This document shows, piece after piece, positions 17,075-26,213 of a stretch of DNA of 64,000 nt; the stretch's first letter is position 1, and every line of letters begins with the position of its first letter. The position numbers and the translations under genes were made by a program. The stretch comes from JANLYC01 sp963815445. Lineage in GTDB: Bacteria > Actinomycetota > Actinomycetes > Propionibacteriales > Nocardioidaceae. The notes below the pieces were generated by a model. The model saw nothing but the letters and a program-made list of their open reading frames with translations. It did no database searches and had not been told where the DNA came from. The stretch is from positions 186,001-250,000 of the forward strand of contig CAWFGV010000006.1 in assembly GCA_963815445.1 (NCBI GenBank), written 5' to 3'.

Positions 17075-19636
17075 CTACTCAGGTTGGAGACTCTGCAGCG
17101 CTGCCACGGCCTCGGTCCGGGTGCTCGCGTTGAGCTTTCGCAGAACGTTCGAGACATGCCGGTCGACCGTGCGCGGAGAGATGACCAGTTCGGCGGCGAT
17201 GGCCGCGTTCGTGAGCCCGCGGGCGAGTCCGGCCATCACCTCCTGCTCGCGCGTCGTGAGGCCTGATGGGTCCTCCCGGGTCGAGGACCGTGGGCCACGC
17301 GGGATGCGAGTCACGCCGAGGTCGCGCAACCGGGTCCGGGCGAACCGTGAGGCGGCCGAGGCGCCGAGCCTGTCGAAGCGGTGCACCGCCTCGAGGAGAG
17401 CGGGCTCCTCCCTGGCGTCGAGAAGGGCGGCGGCAGCGTCGAACGGGCACCCGAGCTGATCCCAGCTCGCCGCCGCGCTCAGCGGGTCACCGGAGAGCGT
17501 CGCGGCATACGGTTCGGCTACGAGCAGGCCGGAAGGGACGTCCTCACCGGCGCGCTGGAGCCACGTGCCCAGGTCACCGACGGCCCAGACATGACGAAGC
17601 GAGACCGCCATCTCGAAGACAGTGCGGAGCTCGCCCGTGTCGGAGAGCGCTCCGTGGCGCCACCACGCCGCTTCGGCGCGGGCGGCCGCCACCGGCCAGA
17701 GCCGTTGCAGGTCGGCAGTCTCGAGGGCGAGGTCCCACGCCTCAGCCAGCACCGTCCCGTCCGGATCCCCGCGACGACTGCGCAGCAACCCCAAGGTGGT
17801 GAGCGAGACGATGCGCGCGATGACGACCTCGGAGCGGGACGCGACGAGGTGCGCGTCGGCCGCGGCGGCAGTCCATTGACCATGCTCGAGCAGGACGCGC
17901 GCACGCCAGGCCTGCGCGTAGTCGCGGTTCCCGTCCAGATCTCGGTCCTCACACCAGTTGACCGCTGCTTCGAGCCAGGGCTCGGCCACGTCGTACCGGC
18001 GAATCTCGCCTGCACCCGAGCCGAGATTGACCATGGCGCTGGCGACGAGATTGTCGTCGCCGGCAGCCCGAGCGAGCTCGAGCGCCTGCAGCAACGGGGC
18101 CTCGGCCCGGTCCGGATCGGCGAACCAGAGAGCGGCTCCGATGGAGTTGTAGGCACGAGAAAGCACAGCATTCGCGCCGAAAGGCTCGGCAAGCTCGATG
18201 GCGCGCTCGCCCGCGCTCACCGCGCCGTCCACGTCTCTTGCCAACATCCGGAGCCTGGACTGCTGCGCGAGCGCGGCAGCGAGTGGTCGCCCGCCGACCG
18301 GTTCGAGCATCTCGACCGCCGCGTCTATCTGCTCGCGTGCCTGCGGGCCATGCCCGGCCAACCACAGATGAGCGGCAACGTGCGCCAGGGCTTCTCCCTG
18401 TCGACCAGGCTCGTCTTGCTCGGACCACGCCCGCGCTGCCGCCGTGTATGACGCGCAGGCCTCGACGGCCCGCCCGACGACACCCAGGGCAGCGCCCTGC
18501 CCCTCCAGAACCTGCGCACGCTCCTGGGGAGAAAGCTCCCCGCCGGCGGCGAGCGCGTGCGCCCAATGGTCGGCCGCGGCACGATGGGCACCGGCGGCGG
18601 CGGCTTCCTGGGCTGCCGCGCGGCAATAGCGCAGGATCAAGTCCGATTCGCCGGCGTGGACCGCATGGTGTGCGAGGTCCGTGACGTCGAGACCGTAGGG
18701 TTGTGCCGTCTCGATGTCGGGGAAGCTGCGCAGCACCGTCGTGTGCAGCAGCTGACGCCGGCGAGGGTCGAGTGAGGTCTCGAGGGCCAGGCGCGCGATC
18801 TCGTGCCGGAACCGGAGCCGGCCGCGGACGTCCTCCAGGAGTCCTGCCCCACGCGCTTCCTCGATCCCGCGCGGCGACGAGGTCAACCGGTTCAACAGCG
18901 AGTCCGTCGCTCCCCGGGGCATCACAGACGCTGTCTCCAGCACGCCTCGCCCAGCTGTCGAGAGCGACGAGGCACGCGCGAGCACACTGTCCACGATGGT
19001 CCGAGGGACTCGTTCCTCACCGCCGGCCAGCACCTCCGTGACGAAGAAGGGGTTTCCGCCGGTCACGTGGACCAGCTCGTCGGGGTCAATCGAGCTCCCG
19101 ATGGAGAGGAGGCGTACCGCGTCCCGGGTGAGCGGCGGAATCGTGATGCGCTGGGGACGAGATGTGGCCACCCGGCCAAGAGCCACCCGGAGGGGATGAT
19201 CGGCGCCGACCTCGTCCTCTCGGTAGCTCACGACGAGCAACAGCCGGAGCTCTGCCATCCGGCGTACGAGGAAGACCACGGCATCGAGCGTGGCGTCGTC
19301 CGCCCAGTGCGCATCCTCGATGATGATCGCGGTGGTCCGGAGCGCCGCGCGGTGCAGGATCTCGCGGGCGACATCGTGAGACTGCCCGACCACCAGACCC
19401 AGGTCCTCGACGATGTCGAGCAGCGGGCCGAGCGCCCGTGGAGCCGTCAGCGGATCGCAGAGCCCGACCGCGACGTCGACGTCCGTCGCGAGCGTGGAAC
19501 GAAAGCGCGAGAGCACCGTGGTCTTGCCGGCGCCGGCTTCTCCGGTGACGAGGACGAAGCTCCCGTGGTCGGTGTCAGCGGCCGCCAGGCTTTGGTGCAG
19601 TGCGGCGAGTTGGCCCTCGCGCTCGAGCACGTCCAC
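17075..19636 (-). CDS. LuxR-family ATP-binding transcriptional regulator (LAL/MalT-like)
   Basis: An 853-residue regulator. An AAA/NACHT-like ATPase domain comes first (Walker A GEAGAGKTT near 31-39; Walker B IIIEDAHWADD near 100), then a winged-helix/LxR region, a long TPR-like helical stretch (about 350-750) and a C-terminal LuxR helix-turn-helix (LTTREQEVMAGLARGLTNAA through VDRHVSNVLRKL). Such proteins sense an inducer through the repeat region. The GTG start has TAGCAT six bases upstream, suggesting a leaderless transcript. The DUF4242 gene follows directly. The target genes are unknown. Confidence 0.92.
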   Translation of the reverse strand: MDVLEREGQLAALHQSLAAADTDHGSFVLVTGEAGAGKTTVLSRFRSTLATDVDVAVGLCDPLTAPRALGPLLDIVEDLGLVVGQSHDVAREILHRAALRTTAIIIEDAHWADDATLDAVVFLVRRMAELRLLLVVSYREDEVGADHPLRVALGRVATSRPQRITIPPLTRDAVRLLSIGSSIDPDELVHVTGGNPFFVTEVLAGGEERVPRTIVDSVLARASSLSTAGRGVLETASVMPRGATDSLLNRLTSSPRGIEEARGAGLLEDVRGRLRFRHEIARLALETSLDPRRRQLLHTTVLRSFPDIETAQPYGLDVTDLAHHAVHAGESDLILRYCRAAAQEAAAAGAHRAAADHWAHALAAGGELSPQERAQVLEGQGAALGVVGRAVEACASYTAAARAWSEQDEPGRQGEALAHVAAHLWLAGHGPQAREQIDAAVEMLEPVGGRPLAAALAQQSRLRMLARDVDGAVSAGERAIELAEPFGANAVLSRAYNSIGAALWFADPDRAEAPLLQALELARAAGDDNLVASAMVNLGSGAGEIRRYDVAEPWLEAAVNWCEDRDLDGNRDYAQAWRARVLLEHGQWTAAAADAHLVASRSEVVIARIVSLTTLGLLRSRRGDPDGTVLAEAWDLALETADLQRLWPVAAARAEAAWWRHGALSDTGELRTVFEMAVSLRHVWAVGDLGTWLQRAGEDVPSGLLVAEPYAATLSGDPLSAAASWDQLGCPFDAAAALLDAREEPALLEAVHRFDRLGASAASRFARTRLRDLGVTRIPRGPRSSTREDPSGLTTREQEVMAGLARGLTNAAIAAELVISPRTVDRHVSNVLRKLNASTRTEAVAALQSLQPE

Positions 19637-19708
19637 GGGCTGATGCTACTGACCAACCGAGGTGCCGTGACCACGATTCGGTCGCCGGTCCGTGGGTACA
19701 TCAGGTCC

Positions 19709-19984
19709 ATGACCGAGAGACCGCAGGACGTGGATCCCACGCTCGACCAGCACGATGCCGAGCGCGCTGAGCAGCTCGAGCGCGCCGACGTCGACCCCGA
19801 GCGGGAGCCGAACGCACCCAACCGCGAGGTTCGCACCGAGCGAGTGGGGCCGCATCCGGACCCGGCCGACGCACCGGGTCCGCTCGACCCGGGGCAGGGC
19901 GACCCCGACCTTCCGTCCGGGGTCGAGTCCTTCGAACGGCCCGGCCGCGACGGCAACTGGGACGACTCAGACGGCGAGGACTGA
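19709..19984 (+). CDS. small acidic, probably disordered protein
   Basis: A 91-residue reading frame very rich in Asp, Glu, Pro and Arg (MTERPQDVDPTLDQHDAERA onward), with no hydrophobic core. Short, charged proteins of this style are common in actinobacteria without known function. The start is uncertain: a weak CAGG and a TACATC six bases upstream are the only signals. It lies between the divergent LuxR-type gene and prfB. I keep it because no frame on the other strand competes well here. Confidence 0.5.
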   Translation: MTERPQDVDPTLDQHDAERAEQLERADVDPEREPNAPNREVRTERVGPHPDPADAPGPLDPGQGDPDLPSGVESFERPGRDGNWDDSDGED

Positions 19985-20055
19985 ACCGGGTCTCTGGCCC
20001 GGGGCCGTGAACCGCGGTTCGCGATGGTGCCGAGAGACCCCGTAGCCTGACCTTC

Positions 20056-21168
20056 GTGGCAGGACAGGACTTCTCCGACCGGATCAAGCAGCTCGACACG
20101 ACGCTCGGCAGCATCGAGCAGGTGCTCGATCTCGACGCGATGCGAGCAGAGATCGCAGACCTGGGCGACCAGGTGGCCGTTCCTGACCTGTGGGACGACC
20201 AGGCGAACGCCCAACGGGTCACCGGGCGGCTCTCGCTGCTGCAGTCCGAGCTCGAGCGTTTGACGGGTCTGCGGCAGCGACTCGACGACGTCGAGATTCT
20301 CATCCAGCTGGCCGAGGAAGAGGGTGACGCCGGGTCGGTCACCGAGGCTGATACCGAGCTGCATCGACTGGCCAAGAGCATCGAGGCCCTCGAGGTCCGC
20401 ACTCTCTTGTCGGGGGAGTACGACGAGCGGGACGCCCTCGTCAGCATCCGGTCCGGCGCCGGTGGAGTCGACGCCGCGGACTGGGCCGAGATGCTCATGC
20501 GGATGTACTTGCGCTGGGCCGAGCGCCACAAGTACCCGACCGAGGTCTACGAGATGTCCTATGCCGAGGAAGCGGGCATCAAGTCGGCCACCTTCGCCGT
20601 GAAGGCGCCTTACGCGTATGGCACCCTCAGCGTCGAGCAAGGCACCCACCGGCTCGTACGGATCTCGCCGTTCGACAACCAGGGCCGTCGCCAGACCTCG
20701 TTCGCCGCCGTCGAAGTCGTGCCCGTGATCGAGCAGACCGACGAGATGGACATCCCCGAGGAAGACATCAAGGTCGACGTCTACCGGTCGTCGGGTCCCG
20801 GTGGCCAGAGCGTCAACACGACCGACTCCGCGGTCCGGCTGACGCACCTCCCGACGGGTCTGGTCGTGGCGGTCCAGAACGAGAAGAGCCAGCTGCAGAA
20901 CAAGAACACCGCCATGGTCATCCTGAAGGCCCGGCTGCTCGCCGTGAAGCGCGCCGAGGAGAAGGCCAAGCTCGACGAGATGCGCGGCGACGTGCAGGCG
21001 TCGTGGGGCGACCAGATGCGCAACTACGTGCTCAATCCGTACCAGATGGTCAAGGACCTGCGCACCGAGCACGAGGAGGGCAACCCCTCAGCTGTCCTCG
21101 ACGGCGACATCGACGAGTTCATCGAGGCCGCCATCCGCTGGCGTCGTACCGCCCCAACCCCCGGGTAG
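20056..21168 (+). CDS. prfB: peptide chain release factor 2
   Basis: A 370-residue class I release factor for UAA and UGA stops. The stop-codon tripeptide SPF is in VRISPFDNQGR, and the peptidyl-hydrolysis GGQ is in SGPGGQSVNTTDSAV. The N-terminus MAGQDFSDRIKQL runs without a break, so there is no programmed frameshift of the Escherichia coli kind. The GTG start has TAGCCT seven bases upstream and no Shine-Dalgarno, so it is probably leaderless. In related genomes prfB sits next to ftsEX; here about 5 kb separate them. Confidence 0.97.
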   Translation: MAGQDFSDRIKQLDTTLGSIEQVLDLDAMRAEIADLGDQVAVPDLWDDQANAQRVTGRLSLLQSELERLTGLRQRLDDVEILIQLAEEEGDAGSVTEADTELHRLAKSIEALEVRTLLSGEYDERDALVSIRSGAGGVDAADWAEMLMRMYLRWAERHKYPTEVYEMSYAEEAGIKSATFAVKAPYAYGTLSVEQGTHRLVRISPFDNQGRRQTSFAAVEVVPVIEQTDEMDIPEEDIKVDVYRSSGPGGQSVNTTDSAVRLTHLPTGLVVAVQNEKSQLQNKNTAMVILKARLLAVKRAEEKAKLDEMRGDVQASWGDQMRNYVLNPYQMVKDLRTEHEEGNPSAVLDGDIDEFIEAAIRWRRTAPTPG

Positions 21169-21715
21169 CCGCTGCGGTGGAGGATTACGTGATCAGCACA
21201 GCCGCTGGTCCCCGGCTCTTCACGATCTGAGTTGTCGTCGGGCCGACGCCCGGCCCCCGCCGCCGGGGCGAAGGGTGACCTCCTGCCTCGAAGTCAGGTC
21301 CGGCGCGGACCGACATGACCGTGAGGCACCGTCCAGCCAGCCACGGTGACTGGACCGCAGACCGGCGTCATCCGCGACGCAGGGCGTCATCCTGTCGATC
21401 GTAGTGGTTGCGGTACGCGAGACCGGCTGTCATGCCGCCTAGCGGCCGGCGACGGACGGCATTGCGTGACCACGCGTGGCACCTTTCGCGACGTTGTCGC
21501 TGCAGCTGAGTGAGGCATCTGAAACGTCACGGGGCCATCGTCGTGGGTCAGCACAACGTTGATGTTTCGGCATAGAGGACCGTTGTATCGCCCACGACCA
21601 GGCCACGACGTCGGCATCGGCGTCGGCGTCGCAGGCTGCTGCGATTGCCAGAAAGATCCGAGTGGTTGCCCGCGGCTCCACAGCGTGATCAGGACAGGCG
21701 TGTCGAGACCGTGTG
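21169..21715. other. intergenic region with no recognisable gene
   Basis: A stretch of 547 bases between prfB and the DUF222 pseudogene. I see no convincing reading frame; the longest one (minus strand, 21387-21908) runs into the pseudogene in a different frame and looks like chance. Composition is a little more mixed than in the coding parts. The only structure is a GC-rich hairpin near 21249-21267. Confidence 0.6.
21249..21267 (+). terminator. possible prfB terminator hairpin
   Basis: CCCGGC and GCCGGG form a 6-bp stem with a 7-base loop about 80 bases after the prfB stop. There is no T-run, which is common for actinobacterial terminators but also makes the call weak. Confidence 0.3.
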
Positions 21716-23106
21716 TCATTCGGTTCGGGGTTTGAAGCGTTGGTGGCGGAGCGGTCTTCGCTGCTGGTCGATCCGTGCTGGTGGGACGACCTCGGTGATC
21801 CCGTCCGGCGCAAGGGTCAGGTCCCATTCGCCTTGGTGGATCAGATGATGATGGAACGAGCACAGGAGGCAGCCGTTGTCGATGTCGGTCGCCCCGCCGC
21901 GGCTCCACGGGATCCGGTGATGGGCTTCGGTCCAGGCGGGGGGTCGTTCACAGCCGGGGAAGACGCAGCCTTGGTCGCGGACGGTCATCGCGAGGCGTTG
22001 GTAGCGGTCGAACAGGCGACGGCTGGTGCCGAGGTCGAGGATGCGGGAGTCACCCGCGAGCACCATCGGCAGGACGCCGGCGTTGCACGCCAACCGGCGG
22101 GTCTCCCCGATCGAGAGGGCGCCGCCGGTGTCGAGGGTGGCTTCCCCGGCACCGTCACGGAGTCTGGTCTCGTCGACGGTGACGACGATGCGACGCGTTG
22201 GTGGCCCCGTGGTGGGGGTGTCCGTCTGTGGGGAGGTGTTCGATCAGCTCACACAGCGCCCGGCCGAGCCGGTTCCCGTAGGGCAGCTGCTCGACGGTCG
22301 TGTCAGCCCGTGGGTCGATCGGCGATTCGGCGGCGTCGCCGCAGTGTCGGTGCCGTCCTGACCGGTGAGCCGGTGGCGGCGCGCCTGGGTGAGGCCAGCG
22401 CGTCGAGGTGTTTCTTGAGCATCCCGAAGGTCAGGTTCGGCAGCGCGAACCGGCCCCGCGCGATCCCGTCGGCTCCGTACTGGCCGGTGAACCACGCCGA
22501 CGCCAACGCTTTGCGTTCCTGGGCGGCGAGCTGCTGCTCCAACGTCTGGTCGACGGTGTCGGGGTCGACCACCTCGACGAGATGGTTCGCCGCCACCTGC
22601 AGCTGGGTGAACGACAGTGTCCGCGCATGTGCCAGCAGATCGCTCTGAGCCGCCTCGACCCGGTCCGGATCAACACCGGCTGAGAGCCGGTTGATCGCAG
22701 CCGCGACCACCACCGCTTGCTCGGCCGACACGTCTCCGGCGGCGACGGCGCGACGGGTCGGTTCGGTCACACCGGTGCTGTGCAGCTGTTTGGCGGTCCG
22801 CACGGTCCGGGACGCTTCCCCGGCCGACATCCGGTGGGTCGTCATCAGGTGCGCCCTCGTGGAGGACGCACCGTGGCGGTGGGCCAGGTTGCGGTCATCA
22901 GCCTCCGCGACCAGCCGGGCGACCAGCTCATCGGCAGCGGCCCGGACCGCGAGGGCGTCGCTGATCCGCTGGTCGAGACGGGTGTCGTCCAACGACCAGG
23001 TCGCAGTGTCGACCAGGTCAGCAAGCTCTCGCCGCGCGCCCGCGAAACCACGACCGAAGGCATCGTCGATGCCCACGGTCGGTGGCGGTCCCTGCGTCGT
23101 ACTCAT
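21716..23106 (-). pseudogene. DUF222 / HNH endonuclease (13E12-repeat type), frameshifted at least twice
   Basis: The 5' part (ATG 23106) reads MSTTQGPPPTVGIDDAFG and a good DUF222 domain down to about 22350. The frame then shifts: a second segment reads ESPIDPRADTTVEQLPYGN and GRALCELIEHLPTD. Near 22195 the frame shifts again to IVVTVDETRLRDG and on to the HNH nuclease motif CVFPGCERPP...AEHH-like AHHRIPWSRGG...CSFHHHLIH. Assembled, it is a full-length member of this actinobacterial repeat family, often present in many copies and probably mobile. Two frameshifts make inactivation the simplest reading. Confidence 0.85.
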
Positions 23107-23234
23107 GGATCCAACCTAGAACCCGCCACCGACACTTTCCGGATCCGCACCGACCCCCAGACCTGTTATCCACAAGGAGATTCCGAGAAATTTCTTGGAA
23201 TGCCGAAGGGGCTCAACCGGTGACGGCGAGCACG

Positions 23235-23273
23235 GTGGAGCGGAGGGCGAGGACTCGCAGCGCCGTCAAGAGC
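23235..23273. repeat. 39-bp direct repeat, left copy
   Basis: It begins GTGGAGCGGAGGGCGAGGAC and ends CGCCGTCAAGAGC. It matches the copy at 23491-23529 at 36 of 39 positions. The two copies bracket a five-hairpin array and about 100 further bases. Confidence 0.85.
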
Positions 23274-23300
23274 GAAGCGAAGGCGCAAGAGCCCGACCTC

Positions 23301-23383
23301 CGCACCGACGTGCGCCTCCGCACGGACGTGCGCTCCGCACGGACGTGCGCCCGCACGGACGTGCGTCTCCGCACCGACGTGCG
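23301..23383. repeat. tandem array of five 14-bp hairpins
   Basis: Five copies of CGCAC(C/G)GACGTGCG, at 23301-23314, 23319-23332, 23336-23349, 23352-23365 and 23370-23383. Each can fold as a CGCAC/GTGCG stem with a four-base loop. Unit spacing is 16-18 bases and the linkers resemble CTC. The array lies in a non-coding region between the DUF222 pseudogene and the 169-residue helical protein gene. It could be a protein-binding array, a REP/BIME-like element or an RNA structure. Confidence 0.85.
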
Positions 23384-23490
23384 GCAGTTCGAACGTCTCG
23401 ACAAGCCCTGTCCACAACGAGCCGACGAGCTCCACCGCCGAAGCACCCCTCACCGCCGAGGATCCGGCTTGACCGCCGACGCAGGCAAGC

Positions 23491-23529
23491 GTGGAGCGCA
23501 CGGCGAGGACTCGAAGCGCCGTCAAGAGC
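23491..23529. repeat. 39-bp direct repeat, right copy
   Basis: It begins GTGGAGCGCACGGCGAGGAC, with three mismatches to the left copy at 23235-23273. It ends 42 bases before the start of the downstream helical protein gene. Confidence 0.85.
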
Positions 23530-23571
23530 AATCCAGGTTTCGGCGTGCGGGCAGCGGGTACGCGGGATGAC

Positions 23572-24081
23572 ATGTCTGAGACACAACGCCCGAGCCGGCA
23601 GGATCTCCTGTCGGTCTATCTCAACGACCACCTGACGGGCGCGTCGGGTGGCGTCGAGCTGTTCCGCCGCGCAGCGCACACGCAAACGAGTCCAGGCGCC
23701 CGCTCCACCTTGCAGGCGCTGGCCGACGAAGTGGCCGAGGACCGGCAGGCGCTGCGCGACCTCATGCAGCAGCTCGAGGTGACACCGCAGCAGCACCGGA
23801 TCGCGCTCGGTTGGCTGGCCGAAAAGGTCGGGCGACTCAAGCCCAACGGCAGCCTGCTCTCGAGGACGCCACTGACCGACCTGGTCGAGCTCGAGGCGAT
23901 GCGGCTCGGTGTCGAAGGAAAGCTCGCCTGCTGGCAGGCTCTCGAGGTGGTGGCGGCCTACGACCACCGCATCATCCAGCGCGATCTCGAGGAGCTGCAA
24001 ACGCGGGCCAACCGACAGCTCGAGGTGCTGGAGACGTTGCGAAAGGACGCCGCCGGGAGCGCGCTCGCAGATCACGGCTGA
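23572..24081 (+). CDS. all-helical conserved protein of unknown function
   Basis: A 169-residue protein from ATG 23572 (MSETQRPSRQDLLSVYLNDH). Predicted structure is nearly all helix, with long amphipathic stretches (residues 10-60, 95-165) like a ferritin-like or four-helix bundle protein, but the Glu/His metal ligands of ferritins are not obvious. There is no signal peptide. Homologous-looking proteins are common in actinobacteria. The longer upstream frame runs through the repeat block and is not credible. Confidence 0.7.
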   Translation: MSETQRPSRQDLLSVYLNDHLTGASGGVELFRRAAHTQTSPGARSTLQALADEVAEDRQALRDLMQQLEVTPQQHRIALGWLAEKVGRLKPNGSLLSRTPLTDLVELEAMRLGVEGKLACWQALEVVAAYDHRIIQRDLEELQTRANRQLEVLETLRKDAAGSALADHG

Positions 24082-24188
24082 GCCGTCGAGCCGTCCAGCC
24101 GGGCACGGACGGCAGGCGATGACCGCGCCAAGGCGCTGCTCGACCATCTCGTGCGCCCCCGGGGCATCGCGGGTGTTGGTTGCCCACG

Positions 24189-24229
24189 CGCCGCAACGGT
24201 GAAGATCCGATTTCGGGTCCGTTGCGGCG
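24189..24229. promoter_or_regulatory. inverted repeat overlapping a putative promoter of the second ABC exporter
   Basis: CGCCGCAACGG (24189-24199) and CCGTTGCGGCG (24219-24229) are perfect 11-base arms around 19 bases. They lie immediately upstream of TACAAT (24235-24240), a good -10, with TTCGGG at 24212-24217 at 17-base spacing. The exporter start is at 24334. An operator bound by a dimeric regulator is the most likely role; a terminator for the upstream gene is the alternative. Confidence 0.5.
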
Positions 24230-24333
24230 AAAACTACAATGGTGCTCGGGCAGCGTCAGGGCGGGCTTGTCTGACACTGTTCGGGGGCCTCAGGCGATCG
24301 ACCCGAGACCGGGCCTCCAGGAAGGCCTCATCG

Positions 24334-25314
24334 ATGTCAGCAGCTGAGATGTCGCACGCCGCGATCTCACCACCCGCGATCACCGTCGACGGACTCGTCA
24401 AGGACTACGGCGACATCCACGCCGTCCGCGGCATCGACTTCACCGTGCCCGAGGGGGAGATGTTCGGGTTCCTCGGCCCCAACGGTGCCGGCAAGTCGAC
24501 CACGATCAAGATCCTGTGCACGCTGGCCGACCCCACTGCCGGCGCCGCGACCGTGGCCGGCTACAACGTGGTGACGCAACGCTCGCTGGTACGCCGCAGC
24601 ATCGGTCTCGTGTTCCAGGAGCCGACCCTCGACACCTATCTCACGGCCGAGCAGAACCTCACCTTCCACGGAGAGCTGTACGGCGTGCCGAGGGCCGCCC
24701 TGAAGAAGCGCATCGATGCCGTGCTCGAGATGGTCGGGCTGGCGGACCGTCGCAGCGACAAGGTCCAGACGTTCTCCGGCGGCATGAAGCGGCGTCTGGA
24801 GATCGGGCGTGGGCTGTTGCACTCGCCGCGGGTGCTGTTCCTCGACGAACCGACGATCGGTCTCGACCCGCAGACGCGAGCCTCCATCTGGCACTACGTA
24901 GCTGAGCTCCGCGAGACCGAGGACATCACGGTCTTCATGACGACGCACTACATGGATGAGGCCGAGCACTGCGACCGGATGGCGATCATGAACGCTGGAG
25001 AGATCGCCGTCATCGACTCACCCGATGCGTTGAAATCCGGCATCGGCAAGGACCGCGTCCAGTTCCGCACCGATGACGACGAGCTGGCCATCACCCACCT
25101 GCGGGACCGCTTCGGCCTCGACGCCGGTATGCACGAGGGTTCGGTCACGGTCGGGGTCACGGACGGAGCGCAGTTCGTCCCGCGACTCTTCAACGAGCTC
25201 GGCGTCGCGATCACGACGGTCACGGTGACCCGCCCGAGCCTCGATGACGTGTTCATGACGTACACCGGCACCACCATCTCCGACGCGGAGCGGCCCAAGG
25301 CAGGTACCCGATGA
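24334..25314 (+). CDS. ABC exporter ATP-binding protein, DrrA-like
   Basis: A 326-residue ATPase subunit with Walker A GPNGAGKST (48-56), signature FSGGMKRRLEIG and Walker B VLFLDEPTIGLDPQTR. It has the C-terminal extension typical of daunorubicin-resistance (DrrA) ATPases, ending with SLDDVFMTYTG. The start at 24334 is favoured by AGGAAGG nine bases upstream; the frame is open further 5' without support. ATGA overlap links it to the permease gene. It probably exports a lipophilic compound; the substrate is unknown. Confidence 0.94.
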   Translation: MSAAEMSHAAISPPAITVDGLVKDYGDIHAVRGIDFTVPEGEMFGFLGPNGAGKSTTIKILCTLADPTAGAATVAGYNVVTQRSLVRRSIGLVFQEPTLDTYLTAEQNLTFHGELYGVPRAALKKRIDAVLEMVGLADRRSDKVQTFSGGMKRRLEIGRGLLHSPRVLFLDEPTIGLDPQTRASIWHYVAELRETEDITVFMTTHYMDEAEHCDRMAIMNAGEIAVIDSPDALKSGIGKDRVQFRTDDDELAITHLRDRFGLDAGMHEGSVTVGVTDGAQFVPRLFNELGVAITTVTVTRPSLDDVFMTYTGTTISDAERPKAGTR

Positions 25315-26213
25315 CCCTTCCTGACCAGCAGCTGTCGCAAACGGGCGGTCACGAACCCGGGAGTCGTCTCGTCGCGCCGCGGGTCGAGCTCTCCACCGGC
25401 GGCTTCGCGCATGAGGTTCGCGCCACCAGTGTGGTCTGGCGTCGCGAGATGATCCGCTTCGTCCAGGACCGGGCTCGCATGGTCGCGATGCTGCTGCAGC
25501 CGCTGCTGTTCCTCTTCGTGATGGGTACCGGGCTCGGCAGCATCGTCCAGACCAACGACGCCGTCGACTTCCGGACGTTCCTGTTCCCGGGAGTGCTGGC
25601 GATGTCGGTGCTCTTCATGGCGGTCTTCGCCGGCATCTCGCTCGTGTGGGACCGCGAGTTCGGATTCCTCCGCGAGATGCTCGTCGCGCCGATCTCCAAG
25701 GCCGCCATCATCATCGGCAAGTGCCTCGGAGGAGCAACGTCGGCGACGATGCAGGCGTGCATCGTGCTCGCCCTCGGGGGACTGGTCGGGGTGCCCTACA
25801 ACGCCGGCCTGATCCTCACCCTGCTCCTGTGTCTGTTCCTCGGGTCGATGATGCTGACCTCACTCGGCGTCGTCCTGTCGGCCCGGATCAAGACGATCCA
25901 GGCGGCCATGCCGCTGACGCAGATGCTCATCATGCCGATGATGTTCCTCAGCGGGACGCTTTTCCCGCTGGCCAACCTGCCGGGGTGGCTGTCCGTGCTT
26001 ACCCGGCTCAATCCGCTCACGTATGCCGTCCAGCCGATGCGGACTGCGGTGTTCAACCACCTCGATCTGTCCCCGCAGGTGCGAGCCCAGCTCGACCCAC
26101 CCATCACCTGGGGCGGCTGGGAGGTCCCGATGGCGGTCCAGCTCGGTCTCGTGACCGCGGTCACGGTGGTCCTCATCGCGGTGGCTGTCAGGTTGTTCGA
26201 TCGCACCGAGTAG
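25311..26213 (+). CDS. ABC-2 exporter permease, DrrB-like
   Basis: A 300-residue membrane protein with a cytoplasmic N-terminus of about 50 residues and six membrane segments. The ABC-2 signature region MPLTQMLIMPMMFLSGTLFP is followed by NPLTYAVQPMR. This is the DrrB/ABC2 type. It begins inside the stop of the ATPase gene (ATGA), so the two subunits are made together. Confidence 0.93.
   Translation: MTLPDQQLSQTGGHEPGSRLVAPRVELSTGGFAHEVRATSVVWRREMIRFVQDRARMVAMLLQPLLFLFVMGTGLGSIVQTNDAVDFRTFLFPGVLAMSVLFMAVFAGISLVWDREFGFLREMLVAPISKAAIIIGKCLGGATSATMQACIVLALGGLVGVPYNAGLILTLLLCLFLGSMMLTSLGVVLSARIKTIQAAMPLTQMLIMPMMFLSGTLFPLANLPGWLSVLTRLNPLTYAVQPMRTAVFNHLDLSPQVRAQLDPPITWGGWEVPMAVQLGLVTAVTVVLIAVAVRLFDRTE

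Noticed and set aside
20056..20140. Programmed frameshift in prfB
   Set aside because: The N-terminal coding sequence is continuous with no in-frame UGA, so no frameshift is needed.
21387..21908. A 173-codon minus-strand frame after prfB as a possible gene
   Set aside because: It runs through the HNH pseudogene in another frame, and the upstream part shows no recognisable protein features.
23301..23383. The hairpin array as a CRISPR
   Set aside because: Units are 14 bases with linkers of only 2-4 bases, so there are no spacers, and no cas gene is present.
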